12,044 nt of DNA, taken from positions 1 to 12,044 of the forward strand of contig JALSHM010000377.1 in assembly GCA_026982235.1 (NCBI GenBank). Direction: 5' to 3'. Both the position numbers and the translations under genes were made by a program. Positions 1-7,538 of this stretch are shown here, in pieces. Each line of letters opens with the position of its first letter. Positions within the stretch are counted from its first letter, which is position 1. A model generated the notes under the pieces. The model worked only from the letters and a program-made list of their open reading frames with translations, had not been told where the DNA came from and searched no databases. Source of the DNA: Robiginitomaculum sp. GTDB lineage: Bacteria; Pseudomonadota; Alphaproteobacteria; Caulobacterales; Maricaulaceae.

Positions 1-389
1 GTACTAACCCCGGCTTCAAGCGCCAATTTCTTGGAAGCAATCTTGTCCCCCATAGCTTCGATGGCGACAACATTAGGCCCGATAAACACCACACCCGCAG
101 CTTCAAGAGCCAGAGCAAACGCTTTGTTTTCACTCAAGAAACCATAACCGGGATGCACAGCATCCGCGCCGGTGGATTTGATTGCCGCAAGTATCTTGTC
201 CATATCAAGATACGATTTTGAAGCAGGAGAAGCCCCAATATAAACAGCCTCATCCGCCATGGATACATGCAAAGCGGATTTATCCGCATCGGAGTACACC
301 GCAACGGTCTTTATGCCTATCAACTTGGCGGTTTTTATAACCCGACAAGCAATTTCACCACGGTTTGCAATTAGTATTTTTTTTATCAT
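1..389 (-). CDS. pccA: Propionyl-CoA carboxylase alpha subunit, biotin carboxylase N-terminus (partial)
   Basis: Only the first 129 codons are in the window; the gene continues beyond base 1. The translation starts MIKKILIANRGEIACRVIKT, the standard opening of the biotin carboxylase N-terminal domain. It goes on with HPGYGFLSEN (residues 79-88) and FIGP (102-105), all conserved in acetyl/propionyl-CoA carboxylase biotin carboxylase subunits. This subunit uses ATP and bicarbonate to carboxylate biotin, which is then used by the beta subunit. The ATG lies one base after the stop of the upstream M15-like gene, with a purine-rich GGAAG stretch inside that gene's end, so translational coupling is likely. 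The propionyl rather than acetyl or methylcrotonyl assignment is inferred from the operon partner pccB. The biotin-carrier end of the protein is not visible. Confidence 0.9.
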   Translation of the reverse strand, partial: MIKKILIANRGEIACRVIKTAKLIGIKTVAVYSDADKSALHVSMADEAVYIGASPASKSYLDMDKILAAIKSTGADAVHPGYGFLSENKAFALALEAAGVVFIGPNVVAIEAMGDKIASKKLALEAGVS

Positions 390-390
390 T

Positions 391-1032
391 TTATCCGCTT
401 ACTTCCTCATCTATCCATTTGTAATGTTTTGAATGATCCCCATCCCAATTGTCCATATCTGGTTTGGTCAAAACGCGCTTATTACCAATCCACGATTTTA
501 TTGTCTTCTGCGGATTTTCTCGCCAATTTAGATTAAAGGCGGCTCTGTTCTTGAAAAAAAACATACTATTATATGGCAAATGATCATGTATCCACCAAGC
601 CAATGAACGCCAGTCGGCTCCTTCTTCATATTTCTCAGAAAACCAATGAACTTGTATGCATACAGTCGCCCCCATATTCCCCTCTTTGTCCCTATAATCC
701 CAAATATGGCGGGCAAAATTGGCTTCATTGGAGGCGCAATTATGCTCATTCCCATTGGCCGCTCCTCTTGCATTGACAGATGGGCTTCTATAGGCAGAAC
801 GGATTACAATATGGCCAAATTTTTTCTTTAAAGGTTCGAGTAATTCTTGGCACAATCGCGAACCCGATTCGACAGCCAGCGCAGGGTTTTCAGGGTAATT
901 GGGAATCCCGTAAAAATCCCCTATACTTGAATACAAAAAATCCCGCATAAAAAAATGTTCGGATAATCTAACACGTCCCAGTTTTTCAAGCATGTTATAA
1001 GAAGTTATTGCTCTGGGGACACCTTTTATCAT
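391..1032 (-). CDS. M15-like (D-Ala-D-Ala carboxypeptidase-type) conserved protein within pcc operon
   Basis: A soluble protein of about 213 residues with no signal peptide or membrane segment. From the ATG at 1032, visible blocks are LSEHFFMRDFL (23-33), VIRSAYRSP (76-84), HNCASN (97-102), ARHIWDYRD (107-115), WWIHDHLPY (146-154) and FNLNW (166-170). The 'IRSAYRSP..N' block and the spaced histidines resemble the M15 peptidase fold (peptidoglycan D-Ala-D-Ala or phage-endolysin type), but a textbook zinc-binding HxxxxxxD motif is not obvious, so activity is unproven. From memory, related proteins occur in alphaproteobacteria near pcc genes. The ATG at 1032 has GGGAG eight bases upstream. An in-frame ATG at 1047 would add MGVFV but has a purine stretch only two bases away, so 1032 is preferred. 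It sits between pccB and pccA and almost touches pccA, so it is probably co-transcribed with both. Confidence 0.75.
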   Translation of the reverse strand: MIKGVPRAITSYNMLEKLGRVRLSEHFFMRDFLYSSIGDFYGIPNYPENPALAVESGSRLCQELLEPLKKKFGHIVIRSAYRSPSVNARGAANGNEHNCASNEANFARHIWDYRDKEGNMGATVCIQVHWFSEKYEEGADWRSLAWWIHDHLPYNSMFFFKNRAAFNLNWRENPQKTIKSWIGNKRVLTKPDMDNWDGDHSKHYKWIDEEVSG

Positions 1033-1068
1033 AACGAACACTCCCATGACTTCTCACAACACAACACC

Positions 1069-1141
1069 CCGCTCATACCCGCGCAGGCGGGTATCCAGTT
1101 GGATATCCAAGATGGATTCCCGCCTGCGCGGGAATGAGCGG
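1069..1141. repeat. Palindromic repeat pair A
   Basis: A large inverted repeat bounded by CCGCTCAT (1069-1076) and ATGAGCGG (1134-1141). Each arm also folds on itself: ATACCCGC (1075-1082) pairs with GCGGGTAT (1087-1094), and ATTCCCGC (1116-1123) pairs with GCGGGAAT (1128-1135), both with four-base loops. The left arm and the reverse complement of the right arm are nearly identical, and the A/T differences between them are compensated within each hairpin. Read as protein, such elements give the 'HSRAGGNP...WIPACAGM' signature seen in spurious ORFs of many proteobacteria, which marks a dispersed non-coding repeat. Confidence 0.9.
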
Positions 1142-1202
1142 ATAATGGGGGGATACTTACACTTAAGTAAAAATATTTGATTTTGCCAAAACCCCAAACA
1201 CC

Positions 1203-1297
1203 CCGCTCACCCCTGCGGATGCAGGGGTCTATCTTTGGGCTATCGGTGCAAAACACGAACCTCTGAAGTGGATACCTGCATGCGCAGGTATGAGCGG
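1203..1297. repeat. Palindromic repeat pair B
   Basis: Second element of the same family, bounded by CCGCTCA (1203-1209) and ATGAGCGG (1290-1297). The left hairpin pairs ACCCCTGC (1209-1216) with GCAGGGGT (1221-1228) around loop GGAT. The right hairpin pairs ATACCTGC (1272-1279) with GCAGGTAT (1284-1291) around loop ATGC. The stem sequences differ from pair A but remain fully complementary. The central spacer (about 43 bases) is longer than in pair A. The left flank carries the same AACACCCC-like lead as the other two elements. Confidence 0.88.
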
Positions 1298-1361
1298 AGT
1301 TTGGGGAGGAACTATTATTTAAATTGGGATGTTTTTTGGGGTCGCCCAAACCCCCAACACC

Positions 1362-1462
1362 CCGCTCATACCTGTGAAAACGGGCATCCAGTTTCTTCAA
1401 TAATGTGCGTAGCTTTGCTACGCTCATACGCGCTGGTTCCCCACTTTCGTGGGGATGAGCGG
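1362..1462. repeat. Palindromic repeat pair C with inserted extra hairpin
   Basis: Third element, bounded by CCGCTCAT (1362-1369) and ATGAGCGG (1455-1462). The left hairpin ATACCTGT/ACGGGCAT (1368-1375 with 1380-1387) carries one mismatch and one G-U pair. The right hairpin TCCCCAC/GTGGGGA (1438-1444 with 1449-1455) is perfect with a four-base loop. Between them lies a further perfect hairpin GCGTAGC-ttt-GCTACGC (1407-1423), followed by another CGCTCATAC motif, as if an additional partial unit sits inside. The element ends 27 bases from the pccB stop codon. Confidence 0.83.
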
Positions 1463-1489
1463 TAGGTAGAGGAGATAGTCGGTTCGGCA

Positions 1490-3022
1490 TCACAACGGCA
1501 AATTCCCGTGCTTCTTCCAGGGGTTCTTCAAATCCTTATCCTTCAACATCGAGAACGCCCTGCACACCCTTTTCCTGGTGCTGTGGGGCATGATGACGTC
1601 GTCTATATAGCCTTTTTCTGCGGCCTTGAACGGGCTTAAGAAGTTTTTTTCGTAGTCTTCTACGTGTTTGGCAATGACTTCGGGGTTGCCTAGGTCTTTG
1701 CGGTACAATATCTCGACCGCGCCTTTTGCGCCCATGACCGCGATTTGGGCGCTTGGCCATGCGTAATTCATATCGCCGCGCAAGTGCTTTGGCGCCATGA
1801 CATCGTATGCGCCGCCGTAAGCTTTTCTTGTGATGACCGTGACTTTGGGCACTGTGGCTTCGCCGTAAGCGTAGAGCAATTTGGCGCCGTGTTTGATAAT
1901 ACCGCCATATTCTTGGGCTGTGCCGGGCAGAAATCCAGGCACATCAACAAATGTGAGGATTGGAATGGAAAACGCATCACAAAAGCGTACAAACCGCGCT
2001 GCTTTGCGAGACGAATCCGAATCTAGACAGCCAGCCAATACCATGGGTTGGTTAGCAACTACACCGACCGTGCTGCCGTCCATGCGGATAAAGCCCGTTA
2101 GGATGTTCTTGGCATAGTCTTTTTGTAGTTCGTAGAAATCGCCCTCGTCCGCGACCTTGGTAATCAGTTCGTGCATATCATAGGGCAGGTTCGGGTTTTC
2201 CGGCACCAGTGTATCCAAGGACAATTCCAAGCGGTTCGGATCGTCAAATACTTTGCGGCTTGGAGGTGCCTCTTTGTTGTGTAGGGGCAGGAAATCGAAC
2301 AGACGGCGGATTTCGGCCAGCGCTTCCATATCGTTATCGAACGCCCCGTCAGCTACGGATGATTTAGTCGTATGGGTTTTTGCCCCGCCCAACTCCTCGG
2401 CGGTGACGATTTCATTGGTCACGGTTTTAACCACGTCCGGCCCTGTGACAAACATGTAAGACGTATCGCGCACCATAAAGATAAAATCGGTGAGCGCAGG
2501 CGAATACACCGCCCCACCCGCACACGGCCCCATAATGACACTAATTTGCGGAATAACACCGCTGGCCAGCACATTGTTTTGAAACACATCCGCATAACCC
2601 CCAAGCGACACCACACCCTCTTGAATACGCGCACCGCCACTATCATTGAGACCAATAACAGGCGCACGGTGCTTAAGCGCCATTTCTTGAATCTTGCAAA
2701 TTTTCTTGGCATTGGTTTCGGACAGGGAGCCGCCGAACACGGTAAAGTCTTGGGCGAATACAAATGTCTTGCGGCCATTGATCGTGCCCCAGCCTGTGAC
2801 AACCCCGTCGCCGGGAAAGCCTTTATCTGCCATACCAAAATCCGTACAGCGGTGGGCGACGAACATGTCAAATTCTTCGAAACTGTCTTCGTCGAGCAAG
2901 AGGGAAATACGTTCTCGTGCCGTCAATTTGCCTTTGGCATGTTGGGTCGCAATACGCCCTTCCCCACCGCCGAGCCGTGCAGCGACGCGGCGGTCTTCCA
3001 ACTGTTCAAGAATGTTTTTCAA
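1490..3022 (-). CDS. pccB: Propionyl-CoA carboxylase beta subunit (carboxyltransferase)
   Basis: 510 residues, the usual length for PccB. It transfers CO2 from carboxybiotin to propionyl-CoA, giving methylmalonyl-CoA in the cytoplasm, within an alpha6beta6-type complex. Visible signatures are KGKLTARERI (30-39), the first oxyanion-hole region SGGARIQEG (128-136), GPCAGGAVYSPA (165-176), FVDVPGFLPG (358-367) and the second oxyanion region KAYGGAYDVM (400-409). Asp407 in GGAYDVM matches the residue known in characterised PccB proteins to favour propionyl-CoA, where acetyl-specific homologues carry isoleucine. The start is TTG at 3022: an AGGGGG Shine-Dalgarno lies about seven bases upstream, an in-frame stop lies just before it, and no in-frame ATG exists upstream. 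It is the first gene of the pccB / M15-like / pccA run. The repeat cluster follows its stop codon. Confidence 0.96.
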   Translation of the reverse strand: MKNILEQLEDRRVAARLGGGEGRIATQHAKGKLTARERISLLLDEDSFEEFDMFVAHRCTDFGMADKGFPGDGVVTGWGTINGRKTFVFAQDFTVFGGSLSETNAKKICKIQEMALKHRAPVIGLNDSGGARIQEGVVSLGGYADVFQNNVLASGVIPQISVIMGPCAGGAVYSPALTDFIFMVRDTSYMFVTGPDVVKTVTNEIVTAEELGGAKTHTTKSSVADGAFDNDMEALAEIRRLFDFLPLHNKEAPPSRKVFDDPNRLELSLDTLVPENPNLPYDMHELITKVADEGDFYELQKDYAKNILTGFIRMDGSTVGVVANQPMVLAGCLDSDSSRKAARFVRFCDAFSIPILTFVDVPGFLPGTAQEYGGIIKHGAKLLYAYGEATVPKVTVITRKAYGGAYDVMAPKHLRGDMNYAWPSAQIAVMGAKGAVEILYRKDLGNPEVIAKHVEDYEKNFLSPFKAAEKGYIDDVIMPHSTRKRVCRAFSMLKDKDLKNPWKKHGNLPL

Positions 3023-3190
3023 GACATACCCCCTGTTTGGTCATTAGGTATGCTGATACTAGCTATTCCGCGCCAAAACAAAACCTTTATTTTGCCATAC
3101 ATATATGCATAGATGCTAACCGATAATTGTTATTGTTTTTCAATACTAAATACTTGCACATCGAATGAAACGGCATAGATTGACCATACT
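3023..3190. promoter_or_regulatory. Divergent intergenic region, pccB / RND operon
   Basis: A 168-bp AT-rich spacer between divergent transcription units, so it must hold the promoters of both unless more distant ones are used. I see no convincing sigma-70 pair. The best rightward candidate is TTGCAC, 16 bases, then TAGATT, just before the adaptor ATG, and it is weak. A palindromic TATGCATA is present near 3102-3109, with surrounding alternating A/T sequence. No terminator or known operator is recognised. Confidence 0.4.
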
Positions 3191-4261
3191 ATGAAATTTA
3201 AAACATCTTACCTTGTCGCAGCGCTCCTCATGGCTCTGATTGTATTGTGGTTTGTTATCGGTAGCACAAAATCTGATAAGCCTCAGGCAGTTTCTAAAAC
3301 CAAGGTTGAAGAAACCCTGCCAAGCGTGGTAATTGAAAAAATGAGTGCCGTACTACATGAAAGCTATATGGAGCTTTATGGTCGTACCGAAGCAGACCGA
3401 GAAGTGTCCGTCAAGGCGGAGACGGCTGGTTTGGTAGTCAAGGCGCCCGTGCGCGAAGGGACATATGTCAAACGGGGCACCTTGATTTGTGCCCAAGACA
3501 TCGATGCTCGTCAGGCCTTGTTAGACCAAGCCAAGGCAACCCTTCGTTCCCGCCAATTAGAATATGAAGCTGCAGAGCGCCTGGTAGCCAAAGGGTTTCG
3601 TTCAAGTACACAAGCAGCAGGTGCCCTCGCCGCTTATGATGGCGCCAAAGCACAGGTTAAACAGGCCGAAATCGAACTTGCTAATGTCAATATGCGCGCG
3701 CCTTTTAGCGGTATTTTCGAAAAACAAATCGCAGAGATAGGTGATTATCTCGCACCAGGTCAGCCTTGTGGCTTGCTGGTGGATCTCGACCCGTTGGTCG
3801 TAACAGGTGAAGTCACGGAAAAGCAAGTTGGGCTTTTGAGCATTGGTAAGTCTGCAACTATTCAACTGGCTACGGGCGAAAGTCTATCCGGTAAAATTCG
3901 CTTTATCGAAACCCGTGCTAATCCGGCAACGCGGACGTTTAAGATTGAAGTAGCAGTGCCCAATAAAGATGGGAAATTACGCTCAGGTGTCACCGCAACC
4001 ATTAAACTCTCTGCAGGACGAACTATGGCTCACCTTATCCCTGCCAGTGTTCTGACACTTGATGACCAAGGCAGTCTCGGTGTACGCTATCTCGATTATG
4101 ACCGAAAGGTTCGGTTTTCTCGGGTGACGACTATTGACGAAACGAGTGCAGGTATCTGGGTAACGGGGCTTCCAGAATATACAGATCTCATTGTTCAAGG
4201 ACAAGATTATGTCTCAGAGGGTGTAGAAGTCACGACCCAATTCGATAACGGAACTGACTGA
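3191..4261 (+). CDS. RND efflux periplasmic adaptor subunit (membrane fusion protein, HlyD/AcrA family)
   Basis: 356 residues. It would bridge the inner-membrane RND pump to an outer-membrane channel. Residues 7-24 form a single hydrophobic segment with no lipobox cysteine, so the protein is probably anchored by an uncleaved N-terminal helix rather than lipidated. The first lipoyl half is about 73-100 (VSVKAETAGLVVK, VREGTYVKRG). An alpha-helical hairpin rich in Ala, Glu and Gln spans about 103-165, and the second lipoyl half (NMRAPFSGIFEK) about 167-196. A beta-barrel follows to about 275, with the family motif NPATRTFKIEV (244-254), then a membrane-proximal domain. No good Shine-Dalgarno precedes the ATG, which is odd, but the anchor starts properly there. 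Its TGA shares its last base with the ATG of the permease gene (TGATG), so the two are translationally coupled. Confidence 0.93.
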   Translation: MKFKTSYLVAALLMALIVLWFVIGSTKSDKPQAVSKTKVEETLPSVVIEKMSAVLHESYMELYGRTEADREVSVKAETAGLVVKAPVREGTYVKRGTLICAQDIDARQALLDQAKATLRSRQLEYEAAERLVAKGFRSSTQAAGALAAYDGAKAQVKQAEIELANVNMRAPFSGIFEKQIAEIGDYLAPGQPCGLLVDLDPLVVTGEVTEKQVGLLSIGKSATIQLATGESLSGKIRFIETRANPATRTFKIEVAVPNKDGKLRSGVTATIKLSAGRTMAHLIPASVLTLDDQGSLGVRYLDYDRKVRFSRVTTIDETSAGIWVTGLPEYTDLIVQGQDYVSEGVEVTTQFDNGTD

Positions 4262-7200
4262 TGACAGGCATTGTCGACTTTGCAGTCCGCCAATGGCGCA
4301 TGACTTTGGCGCTGTTATTCTTTTCCGTGGTTGGTGGTTTTACCGCTATGTTTACCATATCGCTTGATGCTGAGCCGGATGTTGCAATTCCTTGGGTTAC
4401 AGTACAAGTGGTTTTACCGGGTGTGTCGCCGGAAGACAGCGAGCGTCTGCTGGTTAAACCTCTGGAAACTGAACTAAAATCTCTCGATGGCATCAAACAA
4501 ATGGATGGTATAGCCCGCACATCTATGGGGTTGATTGTCCTAGAGTTTAACGCAAATTTCGACCAAGATTCAGCGACTGACGATGTTTTAGAGGCGGTCA
4601 ATAAAGCCCGAGGCGAACTTCCAGATGAAGCTAAGGAACCGTTGATTGAAGAGCTGAACACCCAAACCTTGCCTATCATAGTCGTCAATCTTTTTGGGGA
4701 TGCACCAGATAGAAAACTGCAAAAATTGGCGAAAAATTTACAGGCCGCTCTCGAAGCCAACCCAAAAATTCTCGAAGCTGTGATACAGGGAGAACGGGAA
4801 GAATTATTGGAGGCTGTGGTTAACCCTGCCCTCATGGAAAGCTACGGTATTACTTTCAATGAACTCGCAGCCGCTATATCCCAAAACAACAGTTTGATTG
4901 CAGCGGGTAAATTGGAAACCGATAGCGGTAAATTTGCCGTCAAACTACCCGGCCTGATAGAAAAAGCGTCCGATCTAGCGGACATAGTTATCCGCAAATC
5001 CGATGATGGCTCCATTGTTCGGGTCAGTGATATAGCAGAGGTTAGACGTAACTTCAAAGACCGGGATAGCTATGCACTGTTCCACAACCGACCATCCGTC
5101 TCCCTCGAAGTCTCCAAGCGTAACGGCGAAAATATTATTGATACAATTGAAACTGTGCAAGCTATCGTCGCGGACATTACGGGAAAATGGCCCGAAACGG
5201 TGAATGTAGAGCTATCACAAGACCAGACTATCATGATTATGGACATGATCAAATCTCTTATCTCCAGTATTATCAATGCTGTGGTACTTGTCATTATTGT
5301 TTGTATCGCCGCGCTTGGCTTGCGCTCCGCCCTGATGGTCGGGTTTGCTATTCCCGCCAGTTTCTTGATGACTTTGATGATGTTGAGCATTCAGGGCGCA
5401 TCCGTCAACATGATGGTGATGTTCGGGATGATTTTATCCGTTGGGATATTGGTCGACAGCGCTATTGTTATTATCGAATATGCGGATCGCAAACTCGCTG
5501 AAGGGCTGGATAGGCGCGACGCCTATGTTATGGCTGGTAAGCGAATGTTCTGGCCAATTATTTCAAGTACGGCGACAACATTGGCCGCATTCTTGCCTCT
5601 CTTGTTTTGGAATACTCTGCCTGGACAATTTATGTCCTATTTCCCAAAAACACTGATGTATGTCCTTTCAGCCTCCTTGCTTATGGCGTTGATCTTTCTA
5701 CCAACTCTCGGCGCGCTGTTTGGCCCTAGAAGGCGTAAAGGCGCACGTGCGAGTTTGAAAGCATTGTCAGGCGCAGAGGGTGACCCGCTCTCTATATCGG
5801 GGTTTACAGGCACTTACGCCCGTATGATAAACCGCCTAGCTCACCATCCTTTGAAAGTATTGATTGCCATGCTTATTCTAGTATTTGGCATATTTTTTGC
5901 CTTCGGCGCGACAGGAGATGACAGGCGGGTCGAGTTTTTTACCGCAGACGGTGGACAAGAAATTTATGTTTATGCCCGCGCACGCGGCAATACAGCGACT
6001 ATAAATGAGTATGAAATTGCTAAAGAGGTTGAAGCGCGATTGCGAGGTATCGACGGCATACAATCCATGTTTACTATTGCCGGTGCAGGTGCAACAAATA
6101 GCAGTTTCAACGGCCCCCAAGCCGTTCCGCTTGATACCGTTTCACGTACATTCCTAGAACTTAAGCCTTTTGATGAACGTCGTAGTACGATGGAAATCGA
6201 AATAGACGTCCGCAAAGCATTAACCAATATGCCCGGGCTTTTAATGGAGGTCGAAGTTCTCTCTGAAGGCCCACCGACTGGTAAAGATGTTAGCGTTGAA
6301 TTGACCTCGAATAATCTAGACCACCTCAACAAAGCCGCCCGTGCGCTGAGTGCCTATATGAGCAATAATGAATCTCTGATCGAGGTCGAAGATACTATGC
6401 CTCTGCCCGGTATTGAATGGCAGTTAGATATAGACCGCGAAGAAGCAGGACGGCTTGGGCTCGATGTCAATACAATTGGGGCTGCCGTACAATTTGTCAC
6501 CGAGGGTTCTCTGGTCGGGTTCTTCCGTCCTATTGACAGCGACGAAGAGGTTGATATTCGCATCAGATTCCCCAAAACCTCCCGCGACTTATCCAAGCTT
6601 GACAACCTACGCATCCAAACTAGCGATGGCGCATTGCCTCTCTCGTCCGTAGTCACGCGCACCGCCAAGCCACGGCAAGATAGTATCCAACGCCGCAACC
6701 AATTGCGTGTTTATGAGGTTAAAGGCAATTCGGCTCCTGGCATGGCCACGAACCAAATCGTTTCCGAAGTCCGGGATTGGATAGAAAATGAAGCTAATTT
6801 TGAATCTGACGTTAATTTTAAATTTTTAGGGCAGGACGAGGAAAACAAAGCTGCCGGACAATTTTTCATGGTTGCTGCCCTAGCAACTCTTTTTATGATG
6901 GGCGTCATATTACTTTGGCAATTCAATAGTTTTTGGCACGTAACCTTGACACTCTCAGCCGTTGTATTCTCTGTTGCGGGCGTCTTGCTTGGCCTGATTT
7001 TTTACCCTTATGTGAGTATTTTGCTTTGCGGGACTGGAGTGTTGGCTTTGGCCGGGATTGTAGTGAATAATAACATTGTGCTGATTGATACATTTCAGCA
7101 TTTGAAACGTGAAGGTCACGAAACCCACGAAGCCGTAGTGCGCACGGCTGCACAGCGTTTGCGCCCTGTCCTCCTGACCACTATCACGACTATTGTAGGG

Positions 7201-7473
7201 TTGATGCCTATGGCTTTAGCTTTACGCGCCGATTTGTTCTCAGCTGAATTTTCCACAAAAGGCTCGTCTACGTCCGATATTTGGGCGCCGATTTCTTATG
7301 TGCTAGTTTGCGGACTGGCGTTCTCTACAATCTTAACCCTCATCCTAACCCCAGTTATGCTCGCAGGCCCAGCCTTGTGGTGGCAGAATTTAAAATCTAT
7401 GTTAAACTGGTTTTACCGAAACAAAGAAAATACTTGGGATGATGATGAAGACTGGATTGAAACCAATGAGTAG
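4261..7473 (+). CDS. RND efflux transporter permease subunit (AcrB-type)
   Basis: 1070 residues, a full-length proton-driven RND exporter. The layout is TM1 (about 13-33), a first periplasmic domain, TM2-TM6 (about 335-485), a cytoplasmic linker, TM7 (about 530-549), a second periplasmic domain, and TM8-TM12 (about 867-1034). Family hallmarks are PGVSPEDSERLLVKPLE (53-69), TM4 GILVDSAIVIIEYADR (395-410) and TM10 LAGIVVNNNIVLID (930-943). The TM4 Asp-Asp pair of AcrB (D407/D408) is Asp399-Ser400 here, and the position matching AcrB Lys940 is Asn936, so the proton relay differs from classical AcrB. The C-terminus is a short acidic tail (DDDEDWIETNE). Substrate cannot be deduced. No outer-membrane factor or TetR-type regulator gene is adjacent, so an unlinked TolC-like channel is presumed. 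Confidence 0.95.
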   Translation: MTGIVDFAVRQWRMTLALLFFSVVGGFTAMFTISLDAEPDVAIPWVTVQVVLPGVSPEDSERLLVKPLETELKSLDGIKQMDGIARTSMGLIVLEFNANFDQDSATDDVLEAVNKARGELPDEAKEPLIEELNTQTLPIIVVNLFGDAPDRKLQKLAKNLQAALEANPKILEAVIQGEREELLEAVVNPALMESYGITFNELAAAISQNNSLIAAGKLETDSGKFAVKLPGLIEKASDLADIVIRKSDDGSIVRVSDIAEVRRNFKDRDSYALFHNRPSVSLEVSKRNGENIIDTIETVQAIVADITGKWPETVNVELSQDQTIMIMDMIKSLISSIINAVVLVIIVCIAALGLRSALMVGFAIPASFLMTLMMLSIQGASVNMMVMFGMILSVGILVDSAIVIIEYADRKLAEGLDRRDAYVMAGKRMFWPIISSTATTLAAFLPLLFWNTLPGQFMSYFPKTLMYVLSASLLMALIFLPTLGALFGPRRRKGARASLKALSGAEGDPLSISGFTGTYARMINRLAHHPLKVLIAMLILVFGIFFAFGATGDDRRVEFFTADGGQEIYVYARARGNTATINEYEIAKEVEARLRGIDGIQSMFTIAGAGATNSSFNGPQAVPLDTVSRTFLELKPFDERRSTMEIEIDVRKALTNMPGLLMEVEVLSEGPPTGKDVSVELTSNNLDHLNKAARALSAYMSNNESLIEVEDTMPLPGIEWQLDIDREEAGRLGLDVNTIGAAVQFVTEGSLVGFFRPIDSDEEVDIRIRFPKTSRDLSKLDNLRIQTSDGALPLSSVVTRTAKPRQDSIQRRNQLRVYEVKGNSAPGMATNQIVSEVRDWIENEANFESDVNFKFLGQDEENKAAGQFFMVAALATLFMMGVILLWQFNSFWHVTLTLSAVVFSVAGVLLGLIFYPYVSILLCGTGVLALAGIVVNNNIVLIDTFQHLKREGHETHEAVVRTAAQRLRPVLLTTITTIVGLMPMALALRADLFSAEFSTKGSSTSDIWAPISYVLVCGLAFSTILTLILTPVMLAGPALWWQNLKSMLNWFYRNKENTWDDDEDWIETNE

Positions 7474-7538
7474 TAATTGAGATACAATTATTCTGTGTGC
7501 GCCTATATGGCTGGCAATATAAAGCTTGGTGAATACAT

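Noticed and set aside
1069..1462. CRISPR array interpretation of the repeats
   Set aside because: The units are inverted pairs with unequal spacing and diverged stems, not identical direct repeats with uniform unique spacers, and no cas genes are present.
1029..1493. Minus-strand open frame of 154 codons between pccB and the M15-like gene
   Set aside because: It is a translation of the palindromic repeat cluster (contains HSRAGGNPSWI and WIPACAGM signatures) and overlaps both flanking genes' ends; such frames are well-known spurious calls.
2372..3112. Plus-strand open frame of 246 codons antisense to pccB
   Set aside because: Shadow frame of pccB with no recognisable domain, in a region fully explained by the strong PccB match.
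4230..4835. Minus-strand open frame of 201 codons opposite the RND permease start
   Set aside because: Serine/arginine-rich composition typical of an antisense shadow; the RND coding frame explains this stretch.
7474..7538. Terminator between the convergent RND permease and Ig-like protein genes
   Set aside because: No GC-rich inverted repeat with a T-run is visible in these 65 bases.
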